A DNA stretch of 64,000 bases, from contig NZ_BMXP01000003.1 in assembly GCF_014651815.1 (NCBI RefSeq), forward strand, positions 124,001-188,000, written 5' to 3'. Positions 27,612-36,302 of this stretch are shown here, piece after piece. The notes under the pieces are model-generated. The model worked only from the letters and a program-made list of their open reading frames with translations. It was not told where the DNA came from and made no database searches. Position 1 is the first letter of the stretch, and each line of letters starts with the position of its first letter. The translations under genes were made by a program, and so were the position numbers. This DNA comes from Alteromonas halophila (GTDB lineage: Bacteria; Pseudomonadota; Gammaproteobacteria; Enterobacterales; Alteromonadaceae).

Positions 27612-29255
27612 TTATCCAGACGCAGCGGCTGTTTCAGTATCCGAATCCACCAGCTCACAGAGTTGCTGCCACAGCGGTTGTGTGGTGGCAATAAGATGTT
27701 GCTCAGCCAGGATTGCAGCCAGGTCATTATGGGTGGTTAACGGATTGGCCAGTACCACGCGAAAGACCGTCATGGAGTAATCCGGATAGCGCGGCGCTTC
27801 CAGGCGTGTCCGAGAAACGAACGATTTACCCGCTTCCCGTTGCTGTTTCTGTACTTTGACGACCAGCCGGTCAAGTTTTTCGTTGATGATCCGTCTTTCT
27901 TCGTCGCTTGCCTGCGCCAGTTTGTTTTGCACGGCAGCCGGACAGACCCGGTAGGTTAACAGCGACAATGTGGGTGAGGTGACCAGCTCAAAATCCGGAT
28001 GCCGATCAATCATATCTGCAAAGGTACTGGCTTTCTCGATGCTCTGATCAATAAGCAATTCGTAGCCGCGGCGGCCAAAAATATGCAGCGACGCATACAC
28101 CATCATAGCCATACCGTTACGAGAGCCTTCCAGTGTTGTCGCCCCGAGATCCTTCGAGCCCTCACGCAAAATGTACTGTGCATGATGACGCACTGCATTC
28201 GCATCTTCCGGGTTCTTAAACAGTGCCATGCCCGCCCCCATTGGCACATACATCTGCTTATGGGCATCAATGGTGACAGAATCTGCGCGCTCGACGCCCT
28301 TAAGGCGTTTACGATACGTAGAAGAAAACAGCGTTGCGCCGCCCCAGGCGCCATCAACATGGAACCAGCAACCCAGCTCTTTAGCGACATCTGCCAGCTC
28401 GTCCAGCGGATCGACATGCCCGGTTTCCGTCGTACCACCGACGCCAACGATAGCCAGTAACTTATTCCCCGCTTGCTGGTACCGTTTACCTGCTTCAAGC
28501 GCCATGGCCGGATCCAGAGTCTGATCCGGACACGGCAGAGTAATAAGCTGCTCACGGCCAATACCCAGTACATCGACTGCCTTCGACAGCGAATAGTGAC
28601 CGCGACGCGAGCACATAACACCCAGGTTATTGATGCCGTAGTGCTGGTACGCCGCATTTAAGCCTGCGCGGGCAACGCCAGCAAAGCCTGGCTGAGGACC
28701 CAGTATTTTATTTCGGGCAACCCACAGTGCGGTGATATTGGCGACTGTACCGCCGGAACAAAACGCGCCCAGTGCATGCCGGGCACTGTGCAGGTGCTGC
28801 TCGTAAAAGGCATCGGACTCGTCATAAACCAGATTATGCATCATTCCAAGCACCTGACGCTCAAGCGGCGTAAAGGCTTTGGAGGTTTCTATTTTGACCA
28901 GGTTCTGATTAAGTCCCACCAACAGCTTAGCCAGCGGTAAATGAAAATACGGTAACGCCGAGGTCATATGCCCGATAAACGTAGGCGAGTAGGTGTTAAC
29001 CGAATGCGCAACCAGCTTATCCAGTAACGATTCGGCATGCGACGAGACAAACTCCGGAGACTCTGGCACGCGGGAATCAGAAAAATCCTGTTCGATTTCC
29101 TCCAGCGAGGTTTTCTTTGTCACCACATGCTGGGACAGAAAATCAAGGATGTTGTCTGACAAATGCTGTTCGATTTGTGCAAGCTTGGAGTCATGGTGTT
29201 CAGGTTTGGTGAAGACCCGATACATATGCTCCAGACTAACTTGAGCCTTTACCAC
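27612..29255 (-). CDS. panP: PLP-dependent aspartate 1-decarboxylase PanP
   Basis: Group II PLP decarboxylase that makes beta-alanine from aspartate, replacing the pyruvoyl enzyme PanD in Vibrio and Alteromonas relatives. The 547-aa length equals Vibrio PanP. Visible motifs are FCSGGTVANITALW, HVDGAWGGATLF (PLP-binding Asp) and SVTIDAHKQMYVP, with the Schiff-base Lys in DAHKQ. Placement beside panBC supports PanP over glutamate decarboxylase, a similar fold. Confidence 0.93.
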   Translation of the reverse strand: MVKAQVSLEHMYRVFTKPEHHDSKLAQIEQHLSDNILDFLSQHVVTKKTSLEEIEQDFSDSRVPESPEFVSSHAESLLDKLVAHSVNTYSPTFIGHMTSALPYFHLPLAKLLVGLNQNLVKIETSKAFTPLERQVLGMMHNLVYDESDAFYEQHLHSARHALGAFCSGGTVANITALWVARNKILGPQPGFAGVARAGLNAAYQHYGINNLGVMCSRRGHYSLSKAVDVLGIGREQLITLPCPDQTLDPAMALEAGKRYQQAGNKLLAIVGVGGTTETGHVDPLDELADVAKELGCWFHVDGAWGGATLFSSTYRKRLKGVERADSVTIDAHKQMYVPMGAGMALFKNPEDANAVRHHAQYILREGSKDLGATTLEGSRNGMAMMVYASLHIFGRRGYELLIDQSIEKASTFADMIDRHPDFELVTSPTLSLLTYRVCPAAVQNKLAQASDEERRIINEKLDRLVVKVQKQQREAGKSFVSRTRLEAPRYPDYSMTVFRVVLANPLTTHNDLAAILAEQHLIATTQPLWQQLCELVDSDTETAAASG

Positions 29256-29569
29256 TAAACACCTCTACACACGGTTCATTTCGGCTTTCTGACAAAGCCC
29301 CCTGGCGTCACGAACGTTAGCTGACTATGTCTGATCGCGCCCACGTTAGCCCGGCTGAAAACTTAACACAATGCTTTCAGGGAGGCGAACTTTACCCCAG
29401 AATAGGCGCTGAGCCAAGAGTGCGCCAACCGATGAGGGTATTTATACGTCTAATGTCTACTATTTCGCGGGCGCATAACTGCAACCTGGCCGTGCTGGTT
29501 CAACATCCACTTGTCTCCACGTTAACCTCTTGCCACTGCGTATCTTCTGCTATCTTTAAGGAAAATACG
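29256..29569. other. 314-bp divergent intergenic region panP / EAL gene
   Basis: Promoters of panP (minus) and of the EAL gene (plus) must lie here. A plus reading frame stays open from 29327 but lacks a ribosome-binding site and protein-like sequence. No clear promoter elements or hairpins seen. Confidence 0.4.
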
Positions 29570-30328
29570 ATGAGATTTGTAAGGACTATGACAACACAAG
29601 CACCGCGCAGCCAGGTGACAATGGATAATATCGTTCCTTATTTTCAGCCAATCATGGATCTGGAGACTGAACGGGCCTGCCGGTATGAGTGTCTGGCCAG
29701 GCTGGTCACCAGTGACGACCGGACGTTTCTGCCCAGCCAGTTTCTGCAGGTGCTGGAACGCGAAAGTAACGTGCAGCAACTGGCAGCCCGTATGTTTTTG
29801 CAGTCGGCACGCTACTTTCAGTCATTGACGATGCCCTGGAATATTAACCTGGGAGAGTACGATCTTACGGATGCAGGGCTGCTTGAACAGTTCATTGATA
29901 TTCTGTCGGACTACCCGACCCCTGATCGCGTGAGTGTTGAGATCAGCGCCAAGGATGCGCTGCGTCACCCTGACGCGGTGGATACGTTCATTGAACGGGC
30001 TCTTCCCCACGGCCTGGGCGTGTTCATTGATAATGTAGGGACGCCACCGGGCAATATAAAACGGCTGCTGGCTCTGCCTGTACGCGGAATAAAACTGGCA
30101 GGCGGACTAATTCACCACTACGACAAAGAGCCGGAAGTCAAAGAGTTTGTCGACAACCTGATTGAACAGGGTACGATGCGCAGCATTTCCATCATTGCCG
30201 AACATATCGAAAACCCGCAACTACTGTCGCGGGTTAAGAAACTTCCCATCCGCTATGCACAGGGCTTTGTGTTCAGTCGCCCCCGTCCCGTCACCCTGTC
30301 TGATACGCAACGTTCAGCGGCGCCCTGA
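29570..30328 (+). CDS. Stand-alone EAL-domain protein, degenerate active site
   Basis: 252-aa protein made of one EAL domain. The catalytic Glu (YECLARL), Asn (NINLGE), Glu (VEISAKD), Lys (IKLAG), AEHIE and AQGFVF are present. The DDFGT metal site reads DNVGT (second Asp to Asn) and IKID reads IKLA. C-di-GMP hydrolysis is therefore probably lost or weak, and the protein may act as a c-di-GMP binder or protein partner. Start ATG 29570 follows AAGGA. No GGDEF domain. Confidence 0.85.
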   Translation: MRFVRTMTTQAPRSQVTMDNIVPYFQPIMDLETERACRYECLARLVTSDDRTFLPSQFLQVLERESNVQQLAARMFLQSARYFQSLTMPWNINLGEYDLTDAGLLEQFIDILSDYPTPDRVSVEISAKDALRHPDAVDTFIERALPHGLGVFIDNVGTPPGNIKRLLALPVRGIKLAGGLIHHYDKEPEVKEFVDNLIEQGTMRSISIIAEHIENPQLLSRVKKLPIRYAQGFVFSRPRPVTLSDTQRSAAP

Positions 30329-30348
30329 CAGGCGCAGTAGCAACGTCT

Positions 30349-31020
30349 CTAGTCCGCTTCCTCACTGCGGCATACCAGTTGCCAGCAGCTCTGCCCACTG
30401 GCCTGGTACTTACGCTCAAATGGCGTAAATGCCTGTGACGCGGTAATTTCCTGAATATCACTCACCCGCCCATAGTGTTGTGCCGCCTGGGCAAATTCCA
30501 GCAGATACACCAGCCAGTTGCTTCTGACTTCAATACTTTCGCAGGTCGACATAAGCGCCTTCATCGCCGGCGAGCCGTGCCAGCGCTTCTGTATCTGTGA
30601 CGCCTTGGGATAAGGGTTTGGATACAGCAGGTAATGCTTTTTGACCGGCCAGCCAGCGGCAACAACCAGTCGCCAGAAATCGTTGACGTCGGCGCGGATA
30701 ATCCGATAGTTGTCGAGCTCGGCGGCGTATTCCGAATGCTTATTCAGGCGCGCTTCAGATTTGTCGATGCCTATGACACGACAATCCGGATACAGGGCCG
30801 CCAGCCGCGCGGTACTTTCCCCCACCCCGCAACAGGAGTCCAGAATCACAGGGAGATCACCGCTGGTGGCCCATGCAGCAATATCATCAAACGCCTGCTG
30901 TGTATGGGCGCTTACGGGTCGCTGATTGTCGGTCTGCTGGTAGCGCAGGGCCAGCGCATCCAGCTTGTCATGTGGCCCTTGCTGATTGGTGCTGATGGTG
31001 CGTGAATTGCCGGTGCTCAT
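30349..31020 (-). CDS. TrmB-like SAM-dependent methyltransferase
   Basis: 223-aa class I methyltransferase related to TrmB (tRNA m7G46). SAM motif ILDSCCGVGESTARLA and IGIDKSEARL are clear. Where TrmB has its DPWHKKRH motif this protein has YPNPYPKASQIQKRWHGSP. It is thus a paralogue family whose substrate is unknown. Its start touches the yadH stop codon region (1 nt overlap), so it belongs to the yadGH operon. Confidence 0.82.
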   Translation of the reverse strand: MSTGNSRTISTNQQGPHDKLDALALRYQQTDNQRPVSAHTQQAFDDIAAWATSGDLPVILDSCCGVGESTARLAALYPDCRVIGIDKSEARLNKHSEYAAELDNYRIIRADVNDFWRLVVAAGWPVKKHYLLYPNPYPKASQIQKRWHGSPAMKALMSTCESIEVRSNWLVYLLEFAQAAQHYGRVSDIQEITASQAFTPFERKYQASGQSCWQLVCRSEEAD

Positions 31021-31841
31021 CAGCTTCGGATACCTTTCCCGGTTTTTAACAGGTAATAGGCAATGCCGTACATTAGCGCATTGAAGGCAACCAGCAAGAT
31101 CATTGATATATCAATGCCCACGTCTGATTTACCCAGAAAGCCGAAGCGGAAACCATTGACCATATACACCACCGGGTTAGCCTGGCTGACGACCTGCCAG
31201 ATATCGGGTAGCAGCTTCAGCGAATAGAATACGCCGCCAAGATACGTCAGCGGTGTCAGCACAAAGGTAGGCACCACGCTGATATCGTCAAAGGTTTTGG
31301 CAAACACAGCATTAATCAGGCCCGCCGTTGCAAACAGCGTGGCTGTCAAAATCAGTGTTACGATTACAACCACTGGATGCTGAATATTCACATCCACAAA
31401 GAACATCGAAACCAGCGTCACCAGTACGCCAATGATTAGCGAGCGTGCAACGCCGCCACCGACGTACCCCAGAATGATCACGGAGGTCGGCACGGGTGAA
31501 ATTAGAAGTTCTTCGATGTTGCGCTGGAACTTAGCGCTGAAAAATGATGAGGACACATTGGAGTAAGCATTGGTGATCACGGACATCATAATCAGGCCCG
31601 GAACAATAAACTCCATATACGAAACACCGTCCATCGGACCAATACGCTCACCGATCAGATTCCCAAAGATAATGAAGTACAGGCTCATGGTGATGGCAGG
31701 CGGTACCAGTGTCTGCACCCAGATGCGCAAAAAGCGGGTACATTCCTTAATCCAGATCGTCTGAAGGGCAATGTAATTTTGCTTAAACCAGCTTTGCTGC
31801 TCGCTGTCGTGTGTCATGTCTGCAGTTTTCTCCTGACTCAT
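31020..31841 (-). CDS. yadH: ABC-2 type exporter permease, YadH-like
   Basis: 273-aa permease with six membrane helices of the ABC2 family (IFGNLIGERIG, FIVPGLIMMSVI, FQRNIEELLISPVP). Partner of the ATPase encoded immediately upstream. Substrate unknown in all YadGH homologues. ATG 31841 follows a strong GGAGGAGG that lies inside the end of yadG; a start at 31886 would sit inside yadG. Confidence 0.93.
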   Translation of the reverse strand: MSQEKTADMTHDSEQQSWFKQNYIALQTIWIKECTRFLRIWVQTLVPPAITMSLYFIIFGNLIGERIGPMDGVSYMEFIVPGLIMMSVITNAYSNVSSSFFSAKFQRNIEELLISPVPTSVIILGYVGGGVARSLIIGVLVTLVSMFFVDVNIQHPVVVIVTLILTATLFATAGLINAVFAKTFDDISVVPTFVLTPLTYLGGVFYSLKLLPDIWQVVSQANPVVYMVNGFRFGFLGKSDVGIDISMILLVAFNALMYGIAYYLLKTGKGIRS

Positions 31842-31842
31842 C

Positions 31843-32769
31843 TTACGCCTCCTCCGCCGGGCTGTCTTCTTCCACCAGCCTGACAAACAATTCCTCCAGA
31901 CGGTTTGATTTATTACGCATACTCATCACCTGAATGCCTTGCTCGGACAGCTGCGTGAAGACCGGATTCAGGCCTTCCTTTTTCTCAACATCCACCTCCA
32001 GTGTGTGGGAGTCAGCCATGCGGTATTCAAAGCCCTTGAGGACGGGCGCCGTTCCGGTTTCATTAATATCCAGAATAAAGGTTTCGATGCTGAGTTTAGT
32101 CAGCAGTGACTTCATACTGGTATTTTCCACAATGATGCCTTTATTGATGATGGCGATATTGCGGCATAACATTTCAGCTTCTTCCAGATAGTGGGTAGTG
32201 AGGATAATAGTGATCCCCTGCTCATTGATTTCCTTCAAAAATTTCCACATCGAGCGGCGAATTTCTATATCCACGCCAGCGGTCGGCTCATCCAGAATCA
32301 GTAAACGGGGTTCATGCATCAATGCCCGGGCGATCATCAGGCGTCGTTTCATGCCGCCAGAGAGTTCACGGGCACGGGCATGTCGTTTGCCCCACAAATC
32401 CAGCTGGGCCAGGTACTTTTCAGCTCGTTGTTTGGCCACGTGACGGGGCACACCATAATAGCCTGCCTGATTCAGCACGATCTGCATCACCGTTTCGAAC
32501 TGGTTAAAGTTAAATTCCTGAGGCACCAGACCAATACAGGCCTTGGCTTTTTCCTTCTGGTTTTTCAGATCATAGCCACACACGGTAACGCTACCGGCCG
32601 TCTGATTCACCAGTGAACTGACAATACCGATGGTTGTGGATTTGCCGGCACCGTTTGGGCCCAGCAGTGCGAAAAAGTCCCCTTCTTCAACACTGAGGTC
32701 GACGCCCTTCAATGCCTGCACGCCACCTTTATAGGTTTTGGTCAATCCAGAAATATCTAATGCTTTCAT
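31843..32769 (-). CDS. yadG: ABC transporter ATP-binding protein, YadG-like
   Basis: 308-aa ATPase: Walker A GPNGAGKST, signature LSGGMKRRLMIARA, Walker B LLILDEPTAGVD and H-loop TTHYLEE, as in DrrA/NodI-type exporters. Pairs with YadH; 1 bp gap between the genes. Function of the exporter not established. Confidence 0.94.
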   Translation of the reverse strand: MKALDISGLTKTYKGGVQALKGVDLSVEEGDFFALLGPNGAGKSTTIGIVSSLVNQTAGSVTVCGYDLKNQKEKAKACIGLVPQEFNFNQFETVMQIVLNQAGYYGVPRHVAKQRAEKYLAQLDLWGKRHARARELSGGMKRRLMIARALMHEPRLLILDEPTAGVDIEIRRSMWKFLKEINEQGITIILTTHYLEEAEMLCRNIAIINKGIIVENTSMKSLLTKLSIETFILDINETGTAPVLKGFEYRMADSHTLEVDVEKKEGLNPVFTQLSEQGIQVMSMRNKSNRLEELFVRLVEEDSPAEEA

Positions 32770-32957
32770 GCTGTGCCTGTAAGTTGAGAGTTGCCGTTAT
32801 TCTGTTAAGGTCAACAGACCGTGGTTGTGTTAATGCGTGCCGACGGCCGTAAATTCAAGATTCGCGTTGTTATAACAAATAAATAAAGGAGCGGGCGAAC
32901 GTACTTCGGCACGACTGAGTGGCCACAGACGTGTTCGCACCCTCTGAGGAGAACAGT

Positions 32958-33551
32958 ATGTCACACCTTTCACCGTTGCCGGTAGAGACCAGCCCCGAGC
33001 TTGCCGACGACTTTGCCGTATTCATCGATATTCTCGGATTTGTCCCAAACTCCCTGCTTACCATGCAGCGCCGCCCTGAAATGGTGAAAGGGTTTGCAGC
33101 GCTGACCAAAGGCGTGATGGGGGATGGCAGTACTGTCGACCCAGGCTTTAAACGTCTGATTGCGCACTTTGCCAGCCGCGCCGCGGGCTGTCAGTACTGC
33201 GAAGCCCACTCTCTGATAGCAGCAGGTATTCATGGTGTCAGTGATGAAAAAGTGGCAGCTGTCTGGGAGTACCAGACAAGTCCATTGTATAGTGAGGGAG
33301 AGCGTGTCGCGCTGGATTATGCACTGGCAGCCGGCAGTGTGCCCAATCAGGTCGACGAGCAACTAGTCGCACGTATGAAGCAATACTGGGACGAGGGGCA
33401 GATTGTGGAAATACTAGGCGCAGTCAGCCTGTATGGTTTTTTAAATCGCTGGAATGATTCAATGGCTACCGATTTGGAAGACAGCCCGCGGGCATTGGGG
33501 GATAAGGTATTGCGCAAAGGCGGCTGGACCGGCGGCAAGCATGTTGAGTAA
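32958..33551 (+). CDS. AhpD-like carboxymuconolactone decarboxylase-family protein
   Basis: 197-aa protein of the AhpD-like alkylhydroperoxidase superfamily. The redox motif CQYCEAHS (CxxCxxxH) in a helical AhpD core (FASRAAGCQYCEAHSLIAAG) suggests peroxidase or disulfide chemistry. ATG 32958 has GAGGAG 7 nt upstream; an upstream ATG is rejected. Stands alone, divergent from yadG. Confidence 0.85.
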   Translation: MSHLSPLPVETSPELADDFAVFIDILGFVPNSLLTMQRRPEMVKGFAALTKGVMGDGSTVDPGFKRLIAHFASRAAGCQYCEAHSLIAAGIHGVSDEKVAAVWEYQTSPLYSEGERVALDYALAAGSVPNQVDEQLVARMKQYWDEGQIVEILGAVSLYGFLNRWNDSMATDLEDSPRALGDKVLRKGGWTGGKHVE

Positions 33552-33617
33552 TCGAACACCTGTCTGATGAATCTGTCTGGCCGTTGGCAAACGTCAGTAC
33601 CGCACTGCGCGTTGCAA

Positions 33618-33643
33618 TGTCAGGTGGTGTAACCCACCTGACA
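33618..33643. terminator. Perfect 10-bp stem between AhpD-like gene and pdsO
   Basis: TGTCAGGTGG / CCACCTGACA around a 6-nt loop between two convergent genes. No strong T-tract, so a transcript-end stabiliser or weak terminator. Confidence 0.5.
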
Positions 33644-33676
33644 TACTCTGATACGCTCGTCGCTATAGACTGTGCC

Positions 33677-34378
33677 TTAACGTTTTGCGGTCATCACTTC
33701 GCCACTGCCAGAGACCTCCAGCACTACCTTGCGATCAAAGAAGGTTTCTTCATAAGATGCCCCGTCACTGTTACGCTCACCGACAGCCACCGTCAGGATT
33801 TGCTTCGGTGACACGCCTTTCTCAACCAGATAGCGTTTTACATTCAGTGCTCGTTGCATCGACAGCGCCTCATTGAACTTCTCATCCCCCCGGTTATCAG
33901 CATGCCCGGTCAGCCGAACCTGCAGCTGATTATGTCGGGTCAGTGCGTCGGCAATCAGATCAAGCTGCTGATTGTAGTTGCTTTCAATATTAACGGAGGC
34001 TGTCTTAAACTGGATGCTGCTTTCTATGGCCAGTACCCGCTCTTTAGGTTCTTCCTGGTAAGCTACCCGTGTTACCCGCGCCTGCTCTTTCATCTGATGC
34101 AGCGCATCCCGCATGGCAAATAACTCATCTTCACTGGATTGAAGTGCCGCCTGCGCCATCTCCAGCTTTTCATCGGTCACCTTATCGTTGGCAATCATGG
34201 CACCAAACATACCGGCGATGACGCCACCTGCCGGGCCAGCGACAAGCGTGCCAAGAAGTGCGCCAGAGCCCATACCTATAAATACTGATTTGTCATCTTC
34301 ATTGTCTTGTGCGTGAACCGGCGCGGCCAGTGTAATGATAATGGCCAGTGTTGCTGCAGATTTGATCATGGTTTTCAT
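33677..34378 (-). CDS. pdsO: Sortase-associated OmpA-like protein PdsO
   Basis: 233-aa envelope protein: a signal peptide ending around APVHAQ, a glycine-zipper segment (GSGALLGTLVAGPAGGVIAG) and a C-terminal OmpA peptidoglycan-binding domain (GHADNRGDEKFNEALSMQR). This combination matches PdsO of the proteobacterial dedicated sortase system. ATG 34378 follows GGTGGAG. Normally encoded next to a sortase and its target; neither is found here. Confidence 0.85.
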   Translation of the reverse strand: MKTMIKSAATLAIIITLAAPVHAQDNEDDKSVFIGMGSGALLGTLVAGPAGGVIAGMFGAMIANDKVTDEKLEMAQAALQSSEDELFAMRDALHQMKEQARVTRVAYQEEPKERVLAIESSIQFKTASVNIESNYNQQLDLIADALTRHNQLQVRLTGHADNRGDEKFNEALSMQRALNVKRYLVEKGVSPKQILTVAVGERNSDGASYEETFFDRKVVLEVSGSGEVMTAKR

Positions 34379-34393
34379 CTTTTTCTCCACCTT

Positions 34394-34432
34394 AAAAAAA
34401 GCGCCGGGCCCGGTTGGTAAGAGACCCGGCGC
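34394..34432 (-). terminator. Terminator or attenuator directly upstream of pdsO
   Basis: On the minus strand an 8-bp stem GCGCCGGG/CCCGGCGC with a 16-nt loop is followed by seven T, then AAGGTGGAG, the pdsO ribosome-binding site. It either ends the transcript coming from the upstream unknown gene or attenuates pdsO itself. Confidence 0.8.
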
Positions 34433-34745
34433 AATGGGTCAAACATCGTTGCTGATGGGTTTATTAAACACCCGGATTCGGGCAGGCTGGCGGTTGATTT
34501 ATGGCAAAGTGGAGGAATAGTCAGGCAAATCAGGGCAGTGTTGAACCGATACCTGATACCCAGGCAAATCAGTCCGCACTCTGCGGAGCAGCGCCGGCGT
34601 TTTGGCTTATAATGAAATAAATCACGAATTGGCAGGACGGTACCACAATCATGGATGACTATGGCTTACTGCGTTCAATGTTAAAGCCGGTGTGGCAATG
34701 AAGTGGCGCATTGCCCATGACACCAGCGACATTGTCCCTTACACA
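34433..34745. other. 313-bp gap between pdsO and the unknown membrane gene
   Basis: A TATAAT-like box on the plus strand (near 34609) precedes a 16-codon reading frame at 34651 (MDDYGLLRSMLKPVWQ, then stop). It could be a remnant of a lost gene or chance. The gap sits where the sortase and target genes of Pds loci would be expected. No other signal seen. Confidence 0.35.
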
Positions 34746-36302
34746 TCAATGCCCTTTAAGTTCATACAGGTAGGGCGCTTTGATGAGCGGATGATCATGC
34801 CCTGTCTCGGGGCGTTTCCGCGTTCGCTTACCCAGCAGGTCCGTTTTTGCCCAGGCCAGAATGTCATCGGCCTTTTCTTTATTGAAGGTAAATTCTACCC
34901 GGCCAAACTGATCTTTGAGGCCAACCACCAGCCCCCAGTTTTCATTTTCGTTTAGCGGCGGCCTTATTACCGAGACGACTTCGCGTGTGTCATAGGTAAT
35001 ATCTTCGTCATCAAAAAACAGCTTTCTTCGCCCCACCAGTTCGTCTGGCTTTTCTGACGACCAGATAAACACTTCATAGCCATCATCTTTACCGAAGAAC
35101 TGGTTGCCGCGCCAGCGGTACACGGTGCCATCTTCTGCCTGCACCTGTGTTTCCTGAACCTGTCGCAATGCGATATATTTCCTTGAAATGGCGTGTGTTT
35201 TTACCAGTTGATCGTCGCTGAAAAATTTAAATGTCAGGTGTATATTTTCTTGACCAAAATCTTTACCTGAAAAATCGAGATTTTGCAGACCAAACTGAAA
35301 CTCAAACCGCATACTGGGATTGACGGCAGTCCGGGTTTCATTCTCCTGCCAGCCATTCAGATAAATAGGAGAGTGGTTGACCGACAACGCATACGAAAAA
35401 TTATTTACCCTGTCCGGCAGTCTTAAGTCCGATGCACTGACATGAAAGTCAACATAGGTAATATGCTCAGTTTCATTCATTTCTTCCAGCGTAGACAATG
35501 AGGGGGTGATCCAGCCCCGTTCTTCCGATTGCGCATAGGCGCGTGAAAAAAGCCCCCATCCGTCCGAATTGACTTTGGCTGACTCAGACTCACAGGGCGT
35601 GATGTTGCTGGCATTCTCGGTAAGCGTGCAGGTCCTTGACTGACACTCAAATTCTGCACCGATGACAAGGTCGTTTGAACGATGAAAGCAGATGTTAAAA
35701 GTTGGGATAGCACTAACCGGGCCGGGAAACGAGGTCGTTACCTTGCGTTTAGCGACAAGGTGCATTTTATCGCCGATGGCATCCAGCTTTCTTTCTATAA
35801 CTTTGTATTTGCCCCACTCACTGCCCACATTTTCCAGCGGCACGATAGGATAGTCCGACAACGAAAAGTTGATGGGGGCAACCTGCGTAATCACCAGTTT
35901 CTCTTTGTCGAACAGCCGGTTTTGGCTTTCCAGATACAATGGCGAATGAAATACAATATCAAAAGCATCCATGGTGGGCGTCGGGGGTGGCACAACCTGC
36001 TCATCGTCGCTGATCATCAGAAACACAACCACAAAACCGCCTGCAGCGCCTGTCAGACTGATCCCCTTGCCTAACTTTACGCCATTAATCTCGGTTAATG
36101 TCACCTTTGACGTTGAGTCGAGTAAGCCAAACAGGATGAGCGATATGCTCAGCGCAATCAGCGCAATGGTGACCTTATCGGAAAACGCCAGGACCTGCAC
36201 AGACAGTGCCGCAAGCAGGAAAAAGATAAGCGCGACAACCACAAAAAAAGTGGCCTTTTTCACGTTGAAAGCAGGAGCGGGATCGTTTTCTTTATCGTTC
36301 AT
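34746..36302 (-). CDS. Unknown membrane-anchored protein, 518 aa
   Basis: I do not recognise the family. Three hydrophobic helices lie near residues 18-40, 43-61 and 80-97. A long, probably periplasmic, mostly beta-rich region follows. It has four Cys in a short stretch (near 205-235: FNICFHRS, EFECQSRTCTL, TPCES) and a charged tail (LLGKRTRKRPETGHDHP). No enzyme motif. Its start overlaps the DUF218 gene stop by 4 nt (ATGA), so they form a coupled pair. It lies inside a Pds-type locus in the place usually taken by sortase genes. Confidence 0.7.
   Translation of the reverse strand: MNDKENDPAPAFNVKKATFFVVVALIFFLLAALSVQVLAFSDKVTIALIALSISLILFGLLDSTSKVTLTEINGVKLGKGISLTGAAGGFVVVFLMISDDEQVVPPPTPTMDAFDIVFHSPLYLESQNRLFDKEKLVITQVAPINFSLSDYPIVPLENVGSEWGKYKVIERKLDAIGDKMHLVAKRKVTTSFPGPVSAIPTFNICFHRSNDLVIGAEFECQSRTCTLTENASNITPCESESAKVNSDGWGLFSRAYAQSEERGWITPSLSTLEEMNETEHITYVDFHVSASDLRLPDRVNNFSYALSVNHSPIYLNGWQENETRTAVNPSMRFEFQFGLQNLDFSGKDFGQENIHLTFKFFSDDQLVKTHAISRKYIALRQVQETQVQAEDGTVYRWRGNQFFGKDDGYEVFIWSSEKPDELVGRRKLFFDDEDITYDTREVVSVIRPPLNENENWGLVVGLKDQFGRVEFTFNKEKADDILAWAKTDLLGKRTRKRPETGHDHPLIKAPYLYELKGH

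Noticed and set aside
29327-29569. N-terminal extension of the EAL gene
   Set aside because: No ribosome-binding site and low-complexity sequence; ATG 29570 has AAGGA and homologous start.
34692-34955. Plus-strand ORF overlapping the 3' end of the 518-aa gene
   Set aside because: Mostly antisense to the well-supported minus gene and lacks protein-like composition.
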